A stretch of DNA of 64,000 nucleotides, from assembly GCF_900108175.1 (NCBI RefSeq), contig NZ_FNVO01000001.1, positions 523,499-587,498 on the forward strand. Direction: 5' to 3'. Both the position numbers and the translations under genes were made by a program. The DNA comes from Thermomonospora echinospora. GTDB lineage: Bacteria > Actinomycetota > Actinomycetes > Streptosporangiales > Streptosporangiaceae. Each line of letters begins with the position of its first letter. Position 1 is the stretch's first letter. Shown here in pieces: positions 61,553-64,000 of this stretch. The notes under the pieces are model-generated. The model worked only from the letters and a program-made list of their open reading frames with translations. It ran no database searches and was not told the origin of the DNA.

Positions 61553-63241
61553 CTATCCGGCGGTGAACATGCCGTACAGGCCGGGGTGCCGCTTGGCGAG
61601 CGGGTCGAGGTGGTGGCCCATCATCTTGTCGTTGGCCTCACGCAGGTCGAGCTCGATAAGGAGCTGCTCCTCGAAACCGGGACGCGTCCAGTAGCCGGTG
61701 GGGTAGCGCATCACGGCGATCGGCTGACCCGGCATGAAGTCGTCGGCGCGCAGCACCTGGCTGCCCAGCGCGGCGGGGCTGTCGAGCCGGTTGGCCGAGA
61801 CCAGGTGGACGCGGTTCTCCTCGGTCCGCTCGGTGGCGGCGACGTGCATGGCCTCCGGGGTCGTCCACGAGGTGGGATGGGCGATCAGCTCGGCCCCCTC
61901 GAGCGCCAGGACACGGGCCACCTCGGGCACCCACACCTCCTCGCCGATCATGAAACCGATCCTGCCGATCGGGGTGTCGGCCACCGAGAGCGCGTCACCG
62001 GCGGTGGCCCAGGCGCGGTCGGCGTCGGTCAGGTGCGTCTTGCGGTAGCGGTGGACGACCTCGCCGGCGTCGTCGACGAGGAAGACCGTCGAGTGGTGGC
62101 GGCCGGCCTCGGTCTCCACCAGGTTGACGGCGACCCACAGCTTCACCTCCGCGCAGGCGGCCGACACCCGGGCCAGCACGTCCCGCGACAGCTCCGCGGC
62201 CCCCTCCGGGTCGGCGGCCACCTCGCCGGGCGCGAAGCAGAAGAGCTCGGGCAGCACGCCCAGCCGTGCCCCGCGCCGGCCCGCGAAGGAGATCTGCCCG
62301 AGCGCGCGCCGGACCGTCCATTCGGTGTTGCGGAACCAGCTCACCTGGAGCACCGCGACCGGCAGCGGGCGCGGCGGCATGTCGGCCGGCGCCGGGCCGT
62401 ACATCGCCGCCGCCGGCACCGCGTCCAGCGGCCGGGTCAGCACCCCGTACAGGTCGGGCCGGCGCCAGGCGAACAGGTCGGCCACGCCCGGCATCTGCTT
62501 GTCGCCGGCCAGCTCGGGGTCGATGTCGGCGACCACCAGGCCGGGCTCCACCTCGCCGGCCTCGGCCAGCCGGGTGCCGTCGGGGGCGACGATCTGGCTG
62601 CCGCCCATCCACGGCCACTCCAGCTCCGGCCCGCCGACCGTGTTCGCCGCGACGTGCCACACCCGGTTCTCCATGGCCCGCAGCGGCACGTGCACGCGCG
62701 CCTCGTCGGGCCCGCGGGAGTTGAGCGAGTTGCACAGGATCTGCGCGCCGAGCAGGCCCAGGGCCCGGGGGGTCTCCGGGACGATCCCGTCCGCGCACAG
62801 CAGCAGCCCGATCCTGCCGAGTTCGGTGTCGAACACCTGGTAGGGCTCGTCGCCCGGCTCGAACAGGGTGTACTCGTAGTCCCACAGCACGTGCTTGCGG
62901 TGGACCCCGATGATCTGGCCGTCCGGCCCGATGAGGACCGAGGCGATGTGCACCACCGGCTCGGCGTCCCCGCGCAGGTCGACGCCTGCCGCGATGTGCA
63001 CGCCGAGTTCGGCGGCGACGGCCCGCAGCCCGGTCACGAACGGGCCGTCCAGTTCCTCGCTGTGCCGCCAGCACCGTTCCCTGGTGTCGTGGTCGCGGAC
63101 CCGGTTGGCGTTCTCCGGCAGCACCACCAGCCGGGCTCCCCGCGCCGCGGCTTGGCGCACGTACCGCTCGCACAGCGCCAGGTTGGCCACCGGATCGGTG
63201 CCGGAGAAGAACTGCGCGGCCGCGACCCGAACCTCTGCCAT
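61553..63241 (-). CDS. Tandem double carbon-nitrogen hydrolase (nitrilase superfamily)
   Basis: A 562-residue protein made of two CN_hydrolase domains. Domain 1 has the full triad: Glu43 (VVLPENANR), Lys116 (VHRKHVLW) and Cys149 (LLLCADGIVPE). Domain 2 (about 293-562) has Glu332 (LGVLPELFCF) and Lys401 (HRYRKTHLT), but the nucleophile position is Gly433 (GFMIGEEVWVPE), so it cannot form the acyl-enzyme. Members hydrolyse amides or nitriles. The next gene upstream is a maleate isomerase/racemase-family gene, which would fit an amide-to-dicarboxylate pathway (inference). GAGAGGA precedes the ATG. Confidence 0.87.
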   Translation of the reverse strand: MAEVRVAAAQFFSGTDPVANLALCERYVRQAAARGARLVVLPENANRVRDHDTRERCWRHSEELDGPFVTGLRAVAAELGVHIAAGVDLRGDAEPVVHIASVLIGPDGQIIGVHRKHVLWDYEYTLFEPGDEPYQVFDTELGRIGLLLCADGIVPETPRALGLLGAQILCNSLNSRGPDEARVHVPLRAMENRVWHVAANTVGGPELEWPWMGGSQIVAPDGTRLAEAGEVEPGLVVADIDPELAGDKQMPGVADLFAWRRPDLYGVLTRPLDAVPAAAMYGPAPADMPPRPLPVAVLQVSWFRNTEWTVRRALGQISFAGRRGARLGVLPELFCFAPGEVAADPEGAAELSRDVLARVSAACAEVKLWVAVNLVETEAGRHHSTVFLVDDAGEVVHRYRKTHLTDADRAWATAGDALSVADTPIGRIGFMIGEEVWVPEVARVLALEGAELIAHPTSWTTPEAMHVAATERTEENRVHLVSANRLDSPAALGSQVLRADDFMPGQPIAVMRYPTGYWTRPGFEEQLLIELDLREANDKMMGHHLDPLAKRHPGLYGMFTAG

Positions 63242-63297
63242 GGAACTTTTCCTCTCGTTGCAACTCGTCGGAGCTTATTGGGGCCCGTCCGGGCAGG

Positions 63298-64000
63298 TCA
63301 CAGCGTTGCCAGCAGCCGGCCCGCACCGGGCACCCGGTCGGTGATCCCGTTGCTGCGGTAGGCGTGCCAGAGCGTCGCGGTGTTGATGGCGATCACCGGC
63401 TTGTCCAGCTCGTCCTCCAGCCGCGCGGCCACGCCCATCACCGGCAGGTTGGTGCCGGCCTGGACGAGCGCCTCCACGTCCGGCCCGTCCACCTCGGCGA
63501 ACGCGGCGCGGATCTCGGCGGGTCCCACCTCGGCGATCGAGGTGGCCGAGTCGCACCTCAGGCCGCGCACCGCGTGGACGTGGTATCCCAGCTCGGTGAA
63601 GAACCGGCGCACCTGCTCGTCGGCGATCGGCTGGTACGGGGTGACCACGCCGATCCGGCGCACGCCCAGCGCCGAGAGCGCGGCGTGGCAGGCCGACGCC
63701 CCGGTGGTGACGTCCAGCCCGGACATCTCGCGGATCATGCGCTCGAACTCGGCGTTGCCGTCGGCTCCGCCCCAGAACGTCTCAGCGCTCATGCCCATCA
63801 CCAGGTGGTCGGGCTCGCAGGTCAGCACCGACTCCACCGCGCGGCCGATCTCCTCGCTCAGATCGTTGCGGAACCTCTCGAAGGCCTGCGCGCTGTCCAG
63901 CCGCGCGTTGCGGATCATGATGCGCCCGGTGTGGAAGGACACCCCCGGGACGCGCACGCGGTAGTACTCGTCCTCGACCACGGTGTTGGTGGATGGCACG
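63298..64000 (-). CDS. Maleate isomerase/Asp-Glu racemase-family protein, 5' end beyond window
   Basis: About 233 residues are visible; the frame remains open at the right edge. It begins at VPSTNTVVEDEYYRV, matching the PSSNT motif of maleate isomerase and arylmalonate decarboxylase, whose N-terminus normally starts five to ten residues earlier. Other segments are MGMSAETFWGG, GASACHAALSALGVRRIGVV and LRCDSATSIAEVGP, with Cys at the second catalytic position; the first conserved Cys seems to be replaced in the MGMSAE segment. The stop lies 57 bases before the nitrilase-family gene, so the two likely form an operon. Confidence 0.78.
   Translation of the reverse strand, partial: VPSTNTVVEDEYYRVRVPGVSFHTGRIMIRNARLDSAQAFERFRNDLSEEIGRAVESVLTCEPDHLVMGMSAETFWGGADGNAEFERMIREMSGLDVTTGASACHAALSALGVRRIGVVTPYQPIADEQVRRFFTELGYHVHAVRGLRCDSATSIAEVGPAEIRAAFAEVDGPDVEALVQAGTNLPVMGVAARLEDELDKPVIAINTATLWHAYRSNGITDRVPGAGRLLATL

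Overview
This is chromosomal DNA from a high-GC actinomycete. The translational couplings, GTG starts, DUF5753-type regulator and c-di-AMP riboswitches point to the Streptosporangiales or Actinomadura/Streptomyces sphere; I infer this from gene style, not from a marker gene. No rRNA, tRNA, CRISPR array or transposase was recognised. A gene runs off each edge.

Layout. (1) 1-4.2 kb: a truncated XRE/DUF5753 regulator, small hypothetical genes, and an ATP-binding (SpoIIAB/RsbW-type) gene coupled to a small partner gene. Repeats carrying an AACGTT core lie upstream of both regulators. (2) 4.4-14.5 kb: a defense island. On the minus strand is a three-gene operon of AAA ATPase, TOPRIM/DUF4435 protein and DUF262 protein, which resembles PARIS AriA/AriB plus a GmrS-like protein. 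Divergently, only 84 bp away, is a coupled drmA-drmB-drmC DISARM core with no methyltransferase in the window. The island is followed by a decayed second copy of the ATP-binding/partner junction that precedes it. (3) 14.9-16.1 kb: two tandem paralogous lipoproteins and a GNAT acetyltransferase. (4) 16.3-47.6 kb: a large CoA-dependent catabolic region. It has acyl-CoA dehydrogenases (four), enoyl-CoA hydratases (three), CaiB/BaiF CoA-transferases (two), thiolases (two), an HMG-CoA-synthase-like/DUF35 fusion, an acyl-CoA synthetase, a thioesterase, an SDR, a Rieske oxygenase, amidohydrolases (two), a SnoaL-like protein and a solute-binding protein without a signal peptide. Two GntR and two TetR regulators, a beta-helix protein and a GH3 glycosidase complete it. 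Together these suggest activation, ring oxygenation and beta-oxidation of a cyclic, possibly glycosylated, substrate of steroid, terpenoid or aromatic type. The substrate is inferred, not shown. Its promoters are AT-rich islands in GC-rich DNA and several share CTAAT/ATTAG half-sites. (5) 47.3-50.9 kb: an exonuclease and two divergent ydaO-type (c-di-AMP) riboswitches. One controls a CHAP-domain cell-wall protein. The other is complete with promoter, ribosome binding site and start codon but leads into an 11-codon stub. (6) 51.2-56.3 kb: methylmalonyl-CoA mutase small and large subunits and their MeaB chaperone, which would drain propionyl-CoA from the catabolic region. (7) 56.7-64 kb: a GNAT protein, an unknown protein, an HNH endonuclease, a secreted coiled-coil protein, a truncated CitE-like pseudogene, a double-domain nitrilase-like protein whose second domain lacks the nucleophile, and a partial maleate isomerase/Asp-Glu racemase-family gene.

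How they fit. The catabolic block converts its substrate to CoA thioesters, shortens them and yields acetyl-CoA and propionyl-CoA; propionyl-CoA could feed the mutase operon. The defense island stands apart in content and, by eye, in base composition, and looks acquired. The riboswitch locus links c-di-AMP to cell-wall remodelling.
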